64,000 bases of DNA, taken from the NCBI RefSeq assembly GCF_001870735.1, contig NZ_MORL01000001.1, positions 310,001-374,000 on the forward strand, in the 5' to 3' direction. Each line of letters begins with the position of its first letter. Position 1 is the first letter of the stretch. The translations under genes and the position numbers were made by a program. A model generated the notes under the pieces. That model was not told the DNA's origin. It ran no database searches and worked only from the letters and a program-made list of their open reading frames with translations. Origin of the DNA: Arsenicibacter rosenii. GTDB lineage: Bacteria; Bacteroidota; Bacteroidia; Cytophagales; Spirosomataceae. Shown here in pieces: positions 16,701 through 24,871 of this stretch.

Positions 16701-17353
16701 ATGATTACCTGCAAACGTCTGATCCGGACATTTTTGCCGCCGGTGAGATGGCCCAGTGGCGCGGACAGATGTGGGGCATTACGCTGGCAGCCGAGCAACA
16801 GGCGGGTATTGCCGCACAGTTTATTGCCGGCGATATTTCGCAGCCGTATACAGGGAGCGTGTCGATGAATATTCTGAAAATGGAAGGGCTGCACCTGTGT
16901 AGTATCGGTCTCCCCGAAGCCCCCGCCAACGACCCTGCTTACGAAGAAATTGTCTTTATCGACAAGGCGAAACGGTATTACAAAAAGTGCATTGTTCACC
17001 GCGACAAGCTCGTAGGGGCTATCCTGGTAGGCGACAAGAACGAGTTCGCCGAATTCCGCGACCTGATTGCCAACGGCGTTGAACTGTCCGAAAAGCGGCT
17101 TCAGCTCCTGCGGGCGAGTAAGCAGGTCGATCCGGTAGACGGTAAGCTGGTTTGTTCGTGCAACAACGTTGGTCAGGGGAATCTCGAACGGGCTATCCGG
17201 GGCGGTTGTACCGATTTTCAGCAATTGTGTCAGACCACCGGTGCCGGTACGGGTTGTGGTTCCTGCCGCCCCGAAGTCCGGAGCATCCTGCAAAAAGAAA
17301 CAGAAAGGATAACAGGTATTGAGGTACCCGGGAGAGCAACATCGGTTAATTAA
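13760..17353 (+). CDS. nasA: Assimilatory nitrate reductase fused to FAD and BFD [2Fe-2S] modules
   Basis: This 1197-residue cytoplasmic enzyme reduces nitrate to nitrite. Residues 1-50 carry the [4Fe-4S] ligands Cys12-x2-Cys15-x3-Cys19-x27-Cys47, followed by the molybdopterin oxidoreductase domain and its dinucleotide-binding domain up to about 710. From about 718 a pyridine nucleotide-disulfide oxidoreductase module begins (IVIIGAGSAGLGFINTYRTL, later AVIVGGGLLGLELAASL), resembling the N-terminal half of NirB. Residues 1125-1185 are a BFD-type [2Fe-2S] domain (VCSCNNVGQGN and GCGSC). The fusion suggests electrons pass from NAD(P)H through FAD and [2Fe-2S] to molybdenum within one chain, replacing a separate reductase subunit. 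The fusion is seen; its electron path is inference. Confidence 0.93.
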   Translation: MQERGNQIKTTCCYCGVGCGVVVSKHPGGRLTVEGDKDHPSNRGLLCSKGMNLHYTVMDGSDRLLYPHMRLNRSMPLQRVSWDQALDRTAAVFRSIIQKHGPEAVGFYVSGQCLTEEYYLINKLIKGFIGSNNIDTNSRLCMSSAVVGYKLTLGEDTVPVCYDDIESADVFLVEGANPAWCHPIIWRRIEARKQANPAVRIICVDPRRTDTARSSDLHLPIRPGTDVVLNNAIGRLLTEFNYLNESFITAHTAGFAAFREQVMQRTVAEAAELCGVPAADIETAAHWIGQSKGFLSLWTMGLNQSVIGVNKNLSLINLHLITGRIGKPGNGPFSLTGQPNAMGGREVGGLANMLPGHREVINPQHRAEVEAFWQGPVKLAATPGLTATEMFDALAADRLKAIWIVNTNPMVSLPDVNAAEEALRKSRFVVVQDISNRADTVRFADVVLPAAGWLEKEGTMTNAERRITYLPKALEAPGEALPDVEIIWRFARKMGFGDAFPYTTAGQVYDEYTQLTKGTNIDITGVNYGVLQRARSIQWPYPAASSVPERGTARLFTDNRFYTPTQRATIHAVPDGNASEPTDEDFPLILTTGRIRDQWHTMTKTGRVTKLTQHIPQPMLQIHPDDARSRGIREGQLVTVSGRRGEVRVKAQLTDDVRPGLCFLPMHWGKLVQGNGVSALLENLNRANNLTSALIDPRSKEPDFKFAAIQVTPYRKKREKIVIIGAGSAGLGFINTYRTLNTDDDIHVFSKEIYPFYNRVLLPDYISGAQSWEQLVKLREDQFAEANIHVHKGVSIVHLDRKNKVLVDSNGTEHTYDKLLLGTGSSAFMPKGVPQLPGIFNMRSRLDADSLMPFLQPRPGQTAGAHAVIVGGGLLGLELAASLRQINVRVTVIQRISRFMERQLDPLASELLYQDLVDRGIEIYFNEEVQTFRGTDCLEGIQLKSGKKIDCQVAVMAIGTVPNVDLARQAGLDCNRGVVVNDYLQTSDPDIFAAGEMAQWRGQMWGITLAAEQQAGIAAQFIAGDISQPYTGSVSMNILKMEGLHLCSIGLPEAPANDPAYEEIVFIDKAKRYYKKCIVHRDKLVGAILVGDKNEFAEFRDLIANGVELSEKRLQLLRASKQVDPVDGKLVCSCNNVGQGNLERAIRGGCTDFQQLCQTTGAGTGCGSCRPEVRSILQKETERITGIEVPGRATSVN

Positions 17354-17379
17354 ACGAACGGTGAAAATTGATTACGCTT

Positions 17380-17475
17380 GTACCGCCCCTACAGGGCGGG
17401 GGCGTAACGGGGGATTCAATGGCTGGCTACCGACGCTGCGCTGTGTGGCCCCTACAGGGCCGGCCTGCGGGAAGA
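17380..17475. repeat. GCCCCTACAGGGC palindromes
   Basis: The hairpin CGCCCCTACAGGGCG and a second copy GGCCCCTACAGGGCC lie in the 224-bp gap between nasA and the rubredoxin-tailed gene. They are separated by about 60 bp of unremarkable sequence. Such palindromes resemble REP-type elements. Confidence 0.5.
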
Positions 17476-17503
17476 TGTTGGTCATCCCCGTCAGGGACCC
17501 ACC

Positions 17504-17574
17504 AAGACCCCATCGGGGTCAAACGTCTATAACGAAGGGCAAAAACAAGACCCCATCGGGGTCAAACGTTTATA
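17504..17574. repeat. Two near-identical 28-bp repeats before the rubredoxin-tailed gene
   Basis: A 28-bp unit containing the palindrome GACCCCATCGGGGTC and ending CAAACGT(C/T)TATA occurs at 17504-17531 and 17547-17574. They differ at one position. The second copy ends 3 bp before the start codon at 17578, so its hairpin lies where a ribosome would bind and could influence translation of that gene. Confidence 0.75.
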
Positions 17575-17577
17575 AAG

Positions 17578-19032
17578 ATGCGTGATTATTACACCATAAA
17601 ACTGAATGCACCGGCGGGGATCATTTCGCCGGGAGCTTTGCAGCAGGTACTGACGCTGGCCTATGCTGCCCACGTGCGTACGGTGCGCTTCGGCGCCCGG
17701 CAGCAACTGCTGATGACGGTACATTACGAAGACATGCGTGACCTGGAGAAAGCCCTGAAACGGCATGCCATCCGCTACGAAGTGAATACGGATCAGTTTC
17801 CGAACATCATCAGCTCCTACTGCGGCGAAGAGGTGTTCCGGACGGGGGCATGGCTTCAGGAAAGTGAATACCATACGGTGCTCGACGGCTTCGATCACCA
17901 GCCACGGCTGAAAGTCAACCTCTCGGATTCGAACCAGAGCTTTACACCGTTTTTTACCGGAAACCTCAACTTTATTGCCTCCCCCGAACCGCATTTCTGG
18001 TACCTCTACATTCGTCCGAAGCAGCAGAATACCCTTTTCCGGTGGCCGGATCTGGTGTATACGCAGGACATTGGCCGCCTGTCGAACGTCATAGAGGAGG
18101 TTATGCTGCGCGATACGGGTATGACGGAAGAACAACTGTACCGGGACGTGATGCAGGAACGGCGGTTTATTACCCAACCGGCCCTGCACGAAGTCGAACT
18201 CCCCGACTTTTCACTACCGTACTACGAAGGATTTAACCGCTACGGGCAGCGGTCGTGGCTCGGGCTGTATCGCCGCGACGAACAGTTCCCGGTTTCATTC
18301 CTGCTGGATGTCTGTGCGCTCTGCCTGCAGACACGGATTGGTGAGCTGTGCATAACGCCCTGGAAATCGTTGATCATCAAAGGCATTGAAGGGAAAGACC
18401 GGGCCGCATGGAGCTACGTGCTTGGCAAACACAACATCAATGTACGCCACGCCGCCAATGAACTGGCCTGGCAAACTGAAGATCACGACGAGGCAGGGGC
18501 AGCCATCAAACAATACATTATCCGGCAGTTTGCCCGCGATGATACCCGTACGTTCGGTCTTTGCTTCGGCATTCAGACACGCCCGAAATCGGAGGTTTTC
18601 GGGTCGGTCCTGATCCGGCGGCGGCCCCTGATCCGGATTGGTCAGCTGGCCCTCTTCAGCGTCTACGACCTGTATCATACCGACAATTTTAACCCCAATA
18701 ACCGCAAATACATCCGCTTCGAAAAGGGCTTGCTGCGCATTCACCTGCCGGGGCAGATCGACCGCTTGTGCCGCAAGTACAATGCCCGCCGGATGCAGCA
18801 AACGGCAGAACCCCTCCGGCTGACGACCGAGGAGCCGGTTGTGGCCGATGTACCGCTTGTCTCCGTCCATCAGTGCCCGGCCTGTTTTACGGTCTATGAT
18901 CCGCAGTTCGGGGATGTGCTGCGGGGCATTGCCCCCGGTATTGCCTTCGCCGACCTGCCCGTCAGCTACGCCTGCCCGACCTGCGACACGCCGAAAACAG
19001 CCATGGAAGCGGTGGAACTGACGAATGGGTAA
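17578..19032 (+). CDS. Nitrite/sulfite reductase-like protein with C-terminal rubredoxin domain
   Basis: The 484 residues have two parts. Residues 1-70 (YYTIKLNAPAGIISPGALQQ, VRTVRFGARQQLLMTV) resemble the ferredoxin-like half domain of nitrite and sulfite reductases, and similar folding may extend to about 420. However, the C-x5-C and C-x3-C sirohaem/[4Fe-4S] ligands are not visible, so a catalytic reductase is unlikely. Residues 433-484 are a rubredoxin with iron ligands Cys433, Cys436, Cys466 and Cys469 (CPACFTVYDP, YACPTCDTPK). It may carry electrons to NirB or the nitrate reductase, or help load their cofactors; this is inference. It lies between nasA and narM on the same strand. Confidence 0.78.
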   Translation: MRDYYTIKLNAPAGIISPGALQQVLTLAYAAHVRTVRFGARQQLLMTVHYEDMRDLEKALKRHAIRYEVNTDQFPNIISSYCGEEVFRTGAWLQESEYHTVLDGFDHQPRLKVNLSDSNQSFTPFFTGNLNFIASPEPHFWYLYIRPKQQNTLFRWPDLVYTQDIGRLSNVIEEVMLRDTGMTEEQLYRDVMQERRFITQPALHEVELPDFSLPYYEGFNRYGQRSWLGLYRRDEQFPVSFLLDVCALCLQTRIGELCITPWKSLIIKGIEGKDRAAWSYVLGKHNINVRHAANELAWQTEDHDEAGAAIKQYIIRQFARDDTRTFGLCFGIQTRPKSEVFGSVLIRRRPLIRIGQLALFSVYDLYHTDNFNPNNRKYIRFEKGLLRIHLPGQIDRLCRKYNARRMQQTAEPLRLTTEEPVVADVPLVSVHQCPACFTVYDPQFGDVLRGIAPGIAFADLPVSYACPTCDTPKTAMEAVELTNG

Positions 19033-19104
19033 ATAATGCCCAAAACATATGCGAACATCCGGAGTTCATTAGTCATTATCCATGTTACATTGTCCATTAA
19101 AATT

Positions 19105-19581
19105 ATGACGCCGACTGCCATTGCACCCGTATTTTTTGCCTTCGAAAACGATTTTGTCGATACCCTGCGCTGTATTCCGATGGTGGTACGCTATAAACTG
19201 GATACCTGTGGCATTAAGCTGAAACTGCCGGAATGGGTAAAGCTGACCGTGGACGATAAGGCGCGGCTGGCAGAACAGCCATGCTATACACCGGCGGAAA
19301 TCGCCGCGTACCGGCAGGATTTGGTTGATCTGGTAGCGCGCCGGTGCCACCATCCGGTCAGTGAGCTGGGGCCGGTCGATGCGGCCTGGGAGCGTCTGGA
19401 TGCTGTCCCTGACGAAATCCACGGCAAAGCGCTCGAATGGGAATGCCGTCCGCTGACGCTTGCGGAATGGCTGCAACTCGACGTATTGCAGCGGTTTGCC
19501 CTCGTCAAGCTTAGCCGTTCGGGGCATGAAGGCAAAAACTTCCCGAAAGCCATCCGCGAATTCTTTCCGGAAAGGATGTAG
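19105..19581 (+). CDS. narM: Nitrate reductase associated protein (NarM type)
   Basis: This 158-residue protein resembles the nitrate reductase associated protein family, known from cyanobacteria, where narM is needed for an active assimilatory nitrate reductase. Recognisable segments: FFAFENDFVDTLRCIPMVVR, GIKLKLPEWVKL, LVARRCHHPVSELGP, and LSRSGHEGKNFPKAIREFFP. The start at 19105 gives the family's usual N-terminus; an upstream ATG at 19036 would add 23 unrelated residues. It is the last gene of the nitrate series and probably assists maturation of the fused nitrate reductase. The exact role is unknown. Confidence 0.85.
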   Translation: MTPTAIAPVFFAFENDFVDTLRCIPMVVRYKLDTCGIKLKLPEWVKLTVDDKARLAEQPCYTPAEIAAYRQDLVDLVARRCHHPVSELGPVDAAWERLDAVPDEIHGKALEWECRPLTLAEWLQLDVLQRFALVKLSRSGHEGKNFPKAIREFFPERM

Positions 19582-19589
19582 GGGATTAC

Positions 19590-19654
19590 ACCACATAGCC
19601 ACATAGAAAAATAAAGATTTTTTATCGCTGATGTGCCCTGTGTGTCTATTTGGT
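19590..19654 (-). repeat. Palindromic repeat, copy 2 (ACCACATAG family), inverted
   Basis: The complement of this 65-bp element matches copy 1 (3328-3389) almost base for base, including the internal CACATCAGCGATAAAA region. It begins 8 bp after the narM stop. With copy 1 it brackets nirD through narM in opposite orientation. Confidence 0.85.
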
Positions 19655-19961
19655 ATATCTCTTTGAGTATTATGTTAGCTGTCATTAACTGACTTCCTGC
19701 CACGTTACCTATATGATTTACCGCGACGGCAATTGTTCGGTGTCAACGCAGCGTTTATAACCGTCAGCCTCCGGTTTCGTATGAACTGCTTAACCTGTAT
19801 TTATTCCGGCTCAGTCAGTGTTTATCGCACTTCGTCCTGAGCAGACCGGGCCGGACGAACCTTGCGTCATAAGTTTGCGGGGCTTAGGCCCCGTAAGCTG
19901 GTGACGCAAGAGCTTGCGTTGCTACGGATGTAACCCCGTCCGGGGCGCGGGAAGCAGTTTT
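19655..19961. other. Gene-free region before the GH9 gene
   Basis: No coding frame was recognised. The stretch 19866-19922 contains a strong imperfect hairpin with GCGGGGCTTAGGCCCCG at its core and TGACGCAAGAGCTTGCGT beside it, followed by CCCCGTCCGGGG at 19934-19945. These resemble the palindromic repeats of other gaps and may form structure in the 5' leader of the GH9 mRNA. No convincing promoter was found. Confidence 0.4.
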
Positions 19962-22900
19962 ATGAAACAACAAATTCTATGGGTACTGGTCTGGTTAACG
20001 ACGCTGTACAACGCCTGGGCCGCTCCGCCGGTGACGAATGCCAACATTCGGGTGGACCAGTTCGGGTATCTGCAAAATGCCCGCAAGGTGGCGGTCATTA
20101 TCAACCCGCAAGTGGGTGCCAACGCGGGACAAACCTTTACTGCCAGCACCGGCACCAATCAGTATCAGGTCCGGCGGTGGAGCGACGATGCGGTCGTTTT
20201 CAGCGGTACGCTGCAGGCCTGGAACAACGGCGCTACCCAGGCGTCGTCGGGCGATAAAGGCTGGTGGTTCGACTTTTCGATGGTCAACACCCCGGGTGCC
20301 TATTACATCTTCGACACGGGCAATAACGTGGGTTCCTACCGGTTTGATATCGGCGATCAGGTATACCGCGACGTGCTGAAAGCGGCCGTCCGGACGTATT
20401 ATTACCAGCGGATCAACTTCGCGAAAGTAGCCCCCTACACGGATCCGAAATGGGCCGATGCGGCTACCCACGAATGGCCGGGACAGGATCGGGAAGCCAG
20501 AAGTGCAAAGGATAAAACCAACGCCCGTACGGCCAAAGATCTGCACGGCGGCTGGATGGATGCCGGCGACATGAACAAATACGTGACATTTGCCGAAGAG
20601 CCGGTAGCCCTGCTGCTGGAAGCCTACCGCCTCAATCCGGCTGTATTCGGGGATGATTTTAACATTCCGGAATCCGGAAACGGGGTGCCGGATATTCTGG
20701 ACGAGGTGAAATACGAACTGGAGTTCATCAAACGGATGCAGGATGCTACCGGTACGGACGGCCTGTTGCTGAAAGTCGGGGTCGATACCTGGGATGAATT
20801 TGATCGTATCGGAGGCTTACCGCCGAGTGCCGATAAGCGGCCTCGATACTACCTGCCGGAATGTACGTCGTCGACGTTGTCGGGGGCAGCGATGTTTGCG
20901 GTGGGAGCGGCGGTGTACCGTCAGATTCCGTCGCAGGTAGCTTACGCCCAGGACCTGCTGGCCCGCGCTGAACGGGCGTTTGCCAGGGCACGGGCGACGA
21001 CAAACTACTTCTCGACGTTCGACACAAATTGCGACGATCTGGATATTCGCGCCGGAGATGCCGATAAACCCATCGCCATTCAGAAACAATCGGCGGTGGT
21101 AGCGGCCGTTTATCTGTTTGAGGTAACGGGCAAGGCAGAATACAAGTCGTTTATCGACAACAACTACAACCAGATTCAGCCGATGGCGAATGAATGGTGG
21201 GGGCCTTACCTGATGCATGTGCATGCGGCTTTGCTGCGGTATGCGGCCAATCCGCAGGCTACGCCGGCCGTGGCCAATGCCATCCGCGCGATGAAGAGCC
21301 AGCAGAACGGGGTGCTGTCGATCAATGACTACACCGCCAAAGCGGATCTGTACCGCGCGTACATGAAAGACGATCAGTACCACTGGGGCAGTAACCAGGT
21401 GCGTGGCAACGTCGGAATGGCAAACCTCGACTTTGTAAACTTCGGGATCAACCCGCGCCAGAAAGCGTTGTACCGGGAGGTTGCCGGGGAATACCTGCAC
21501 TGGTTCCACGGGGTGAATGCGCAGGGGAAAGTGATGCTCTCGAACATGGGGGCCTATGGCGCCGAAGACTCGATGGATGAGATTTACCATACGTGGTTTC
21601 AGGACGGCACCGATTGGGATAATGCAAAAACATCGCCGAAAGGACCGGCTCCGGGCTATGTGCCGGGCGGCCCGAACAAGCTCGACGAGTATAACGGCAC
21701 GGAAGGTTACCTGCGTACCGAACCCTTGCAGAAACGGTACAAGGACTGGAACGGCGGATTTCCGGAAAATTCATGGTTTCTGACCGAAGTCGCGATTTAC
21801 AACCAGGCACCGTATGTGAGTCTGCTGAGCCGGATGATGATTCCGACCTCCGATCCGAATGATACCGAACCACCAACCACACCGACTAATCTGGTGGCAT
21901 CGGGCTTGTCGCCGTATTCGGTAAAGCTAACCTGGAACGGGTCGACCGATAACCGCGGCGTAACGGCCTATGAGGTGTATCAGAACGGGGTCCGCATTGA
22001 CGAGACGCCGGACCTGTTCCTGAACCTGAACTCCCTGTCGCCGGGCAACAGCTATACGTTTGTGGTAAAGGCGGTTGACTTCTCGGCTAACCGGTCGGAA
22101 GCCAGCAACGTAGTGATTGTCAATACGCCGTCGCCGAGTCCGAACGATTTTGTGGTGTATGGCGATGCCTACAAGAGCACCATCGCTCCGTGGTCGTGGA
22201 ATACGACCGACAACCCGAACAACACCAGTCCGGTCAAATCGGGGCAGAAATCGATCCGTGCCGACGTGACTCAGGCATGGGGCGCCCTGAGCCTCCGCAA
22301 CAGTGAGATCATCAACACGGCCTACTATCCGGGCGGTCTCCAGTTCTGGTTCTACGGGTCGGAAAAGGGCGTTCGGGTATCCATCCATACTACCGAAACC
22401 GCACCGGCCTCAGACACGTACCGGATTCCGGCCGAACCGGAGATGTGGACACTGATCCGGATTCCATGGACCGAATTCGGCAACCCGACGCAGATTCAGC
22501 GGATTTCCATCGGCGATGCATCGGGGGGGGGCCAAACGTTCTACCTCGATGATATCCGGCTGGTAGCCGGTCCGGATACGCCGGATACGCAGGCCCCCAC
22601 CGCTCCGGCCAATCTGACAGCCACCAACATTACCCAGACCAGCATGCGCCTGGCCTGGGATGCCGCGACCGATAATACCGGTGCCGTAACGTATACCGTA
22701 CTCCGGAGCGGGGCGGTTATCCTGAGCGGCCTGACCAGTACGTCCGTCGACCTGACCGGTCTGACCTGCAACAGCCTGCACGAACTGGCTATTCAGGCTA
22801 AAGACCCGTCGGGCAACCTGTCGCCGAAGAGCAACACCATCTGGATCATGTCGGCGAGCTGCTACGACGGTCAGGCACCGACTGTGCCAACCAGTCTGGC

Positions 22901-24863
22901 GGTCAGCAACATCACCACCACCGGTCTGACCCTGACCTGGACGGCCTCGACGGATAACGTGGCGGTGACGGGCTATGAAGTGTACCGGAACGGTACGCTC
23001 ATTGCCGATAATGTGTCGGGGACCACCCTGGGCGTCAATGGCCTGACCTGCAACACGGCCTATGCCTTTACCGTCCGGGCCAAAGACGGAGCGGGTAACC
23101 GTTCGGCGCTGAGCAATCCGGTGAGTGCCACCACAACAGCCTGTGCGCAGGCGGACACTCAGGCACCGACTGTGCCAACGAATCTGGTGGCTACTAACAT
23201 CACAAGTACCGGTCTGACGCTGACCTGGAACGCATCGGCCGATAACATTGGGGTAGTGGCCTATGAGGTGTACCAGAACGGCGTCCTGCTGAACGGAAAC
23301 GTAACAGGTACCTCGCTGGCGGTCAATAACCTGACCTGCGGAACAGCCTATCCGTTTACGGTACTGGCGAAGGATGCAGCGGGCAACAAGTCGGCCCAAA
23401 GCGCGGCGGTATCGGCGACAACGCCGGTTTGTCCGCCACTGCCGCCGACGGGCAGCGAAGTGATTTACGACGAAGTGCTGAACAGCAGCTGGCAGGAGTG
23501 GGGCTGGTCGGTAACGACCAACTATGCCAATGCCAGTCCGGTGAAGGTGGCGCAGAAATCGCTGGCTATTCAGTATGCCGAGGGTTGGGGCGGCTGGGCC
23601 ATTACCCGCGCAACACCGTATGTGCCAACGCCGAATACCACCATCCGGTTCTGGGTGTATGCCACGACGAACAAGACGCTGGGCGTCTGTACAGCCTCCG
23701 AAAACGAAAGCGGATTCAGCCCGTATGTGTCGTTTAAACCAACGCCGAACACCTGGCAGGAAGTGGTTGTAACGATGCCGCAACTGGTTAATCCGGCCCG
23801 TATCAAGCGGTTGGTAATTCAGACACAGGAGTCGGGAGCGAACCTGATTTACGTGGACAATGTCCGTTTTGAAGGATCATTCAACGCGTCAGTGAGCAAC
23901 GTGACGCCTGTCGGTCTTCGCCTGAACTGGGGCGCGGTCGAACAGGCAGCGACGTATGCCGTGTATCAGAACGAGGTGCCGGTGAATGCGAACGTGTCGG
24001 GTACGCAGCTCGACGTGACGGGCCTTACCTGCGGTACGGGCTATACCTACTCGGTCGTAGCGAAAAATGCCGCCGGTACCGTGCTGGCAACGAGTGTGCC
24101 GGTGAGCGCCACCACCGCGTTCTGCGCCGGTTCGTCGTCGGTTGAGATGATTTACGACGAGGCCTTTAATACGGCCGGTTGGGACGATTATTCGTGGGGG
24201 CTGACCAAAAATTACGCCAGCACAACGACCGTGAAAGCAGGCCAGAAATCGGCCGCGCTGACCTTTGAGGGATGGGGTGCCTGGTCGATTTTCCGCAAAA
24301 CGGCCCTGCCGGTTACGTCGCAGACCACAATCCGGTTCTGGATCTACGCGACTACCAATAAAACGCTGGCACTGACCACCTACGCCGAAAATGACAGCCA
24401 GGCGAGCCGTACGCTGAACCTGACGCCAACGCCGAACATCTGGCAGGAGGTAGTCGTAACGATGCCACAACTGGGCAACCCGACGCGCATAAAGCGGCTG
24501 GTGATCAATCTGCCGACGTCCGGCCCGAATCCGGTGTTTCTGGATAATGTCCGGATCGAGACCCCGAACGGGTCCGCACGGGAGGCCGCATCGCCGGAAA
24601 CCGGCCCGGCCGGTCGTCTGATGGTTTCGCCGAATCCGGCGGATGGTCCGGTGCGGGTGCAGGTAACGACAACGGCCGTTGAGGCGGGCGGCTTTACGCT
24701 GGTTTCGCAGAACGGTACGCCGGTGATGACCGAAAACCGGCCGGTGGCGGCCGCCGAACACGAGTGGATGCCGGATGTCAGCAAACTGGCACCGGGCCTG
24801 TACATCGTACAGTGGCAATCGGCCACCCAACGCCTGACGGGCCGGCTGATGGTGATCCGTTAA
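19962..24863 (+). CDS. Secreted multidomain GH9 glycosidase with T9SS tail
   Basis: This 1633-residue protein begins with a signal peptide (MKQQILWVLVWLTTLYNAWA). Then come an Ig-like cellulase N-terminal domain (about 25-125) and a GH9 (alpha/alpha)6 domain (about 130-640). Catalytic residues are visible: Asp200 and Asp203 in GGWMDAGD, and proton donor Glu609 in WFLTEVAIYNQAP. GH9 enzymes are mostly endoglucanases, but substrate is not proven. After this follow FN3 domains (about 655, 895, 985, 1085, 1330) alternating with three related beta-sandwich modules (about 750-890, 1190-1330, 1410-1540), each ending like YLDDIRL or FLDNVRI and probably carbohydrate-binding. The last 75 residues (LMVSPNPADGPVRVQV to LTGRLMVIR) are a type A T9SS sorting domain. 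An intrinsic terminator follows directly. Confidence 0.9.
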   Translation: MKQQILWVLVWLTTLYNAWAAPPVTNANIRVDQFGYLQNARKVAVIINPQVGANAGQTFTASTGTNQYQVRRWSDDAVVFSGTLQAWNNGATQASSGDKGWWFDFSMVNTPGAYYIFDTGNNVGSYRFDIGDQVYRDVLKAAVRTYYYQRINFAKVAPYTDPKWADAATHEWPGQDREARSAKDKTNARTAKDLHGGWMDAGDMNKYVTFAEEPVALLLEAYRLNPAVFGDDFNIPESGNGVPDILDEVKYELEFIKRMQDATGTDGLLLKVGVDTWDEFDRIGGLPPSADKRPRYYLPECTSSTLSGAAMFAVGAAVYRQIPSQVAYAQDLLARAERAFARARATTNYFSTFDTNCDDLDIRAGDADKPIAIQKQSAVVAAVYLFEVTGKAEYKSFIDNNYNQIQPMANEWWGPYLMHVHAALLRYAANPQATPAVANAIRAMKSQQNGVLSINDYTAKADLYRAYMKDDQYHWGSNQVRGNVGMANLDFVNFGINPRQKALYREVAGEYLHWFHGVNAQGKVMLSNMGAYGAEDSMDEIYHTWFQDGTDWDNAKTSPKGPAPGYVPGGPNKLDEYNGTEGYLRTEPLQKRYKDWNGGFPENSWFLTEVAIYNQAPYVSLLSRMMIPTSDPNDTEPPTTPTNLVASGLSPYSVKLTWNGSTDNRGVTAYEVYQNGVRIDETPDLFLNLNSLSPGNSYTFVVKAVDFSANRSEASNVVIVNTPSPSPNDFVVYGDAYKSTIAPWSWNTTDNPNNTSPVKSGQKSIRADVTQAWGALSLRNSEIINTAYYPGGLQFWFYGSEKGVRVSIHTTETAPASDTYRIPAEPEMWTLIRIPWTEFGNPTQIQRISIGDASGGGQTFYLDDIRLVAGPDTPDTQAPTAPANLTATNITQTSMRLAWDAATDNTGAVTYTVLRSGAVILSGLTSTSVDLTGLTCNSLHELAIQAKDPSGNLSPKSNTIWIMSASCYDGQAPTVPTSLAVSNITTTGLTLTWTASTDNVAVTGYEVYRNGTLIADNVSGTTLGVNGLTCNTAYAFTVRAKDGAGNRSALSNPVSATTTACAQADTQAPTVPTNLVATNITSTGLTLTWNASADNIGVVAYEVYQNGVLLNGNVTGTSLAVNNLTCGTAYPFTVLAKDAAGNKSAQSAAVSATTPVCPPLPPTGSEVIYDEVLNSSWQEWGWSVTTNYANASPVKVAQKSLAIQYAEGWGGWAITRATPYVPTPNTTIRFWVYATTNKTLGVCTASENESGFSPYVSFKPTPNTWQEVVVTMPQLVNPARIKRLVIQTQESGANLIYVDNVRFEGSFNASVSNVTPVGLRLNWGAVEQAATYAVYQNEVPVNANVSGTQLDVTGLTCGTGYTYSVVAKNAAGTVLATSVPVSATTAFCAGSSSVEMIYDEAFNTAGWDDYSWGLTKNYASTTTVKAGQKSAALTFEGWGAWSIFRKTALPVTSQTTIRFWIYATTNKTLALTTYAENDSQASRTLNLTPTPNIWQEVVVTMPQLGNPTRIKRLVINLPTSGPNPVFLDNVRIETPNGSAREAASPETGPAGRLMVSPNPADGPVRVQVTTTAVEAGGFTLVSQNGTPVMTENRPVAAAEHEWMPDVSKLAPGLYIVQWQSATQRLTGRLMVIR

Positions 24864-24871
24864 CGGTAAGG

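Noticed and set aside
22410-24830. Long minus-strand open frames (up to 457 residues) opposite the GH9 gene
   Set aside because: They are mirror frames of a high-GC repetitive gene; Arg- and Gly-rich composition and absence of any domain argue against coding.
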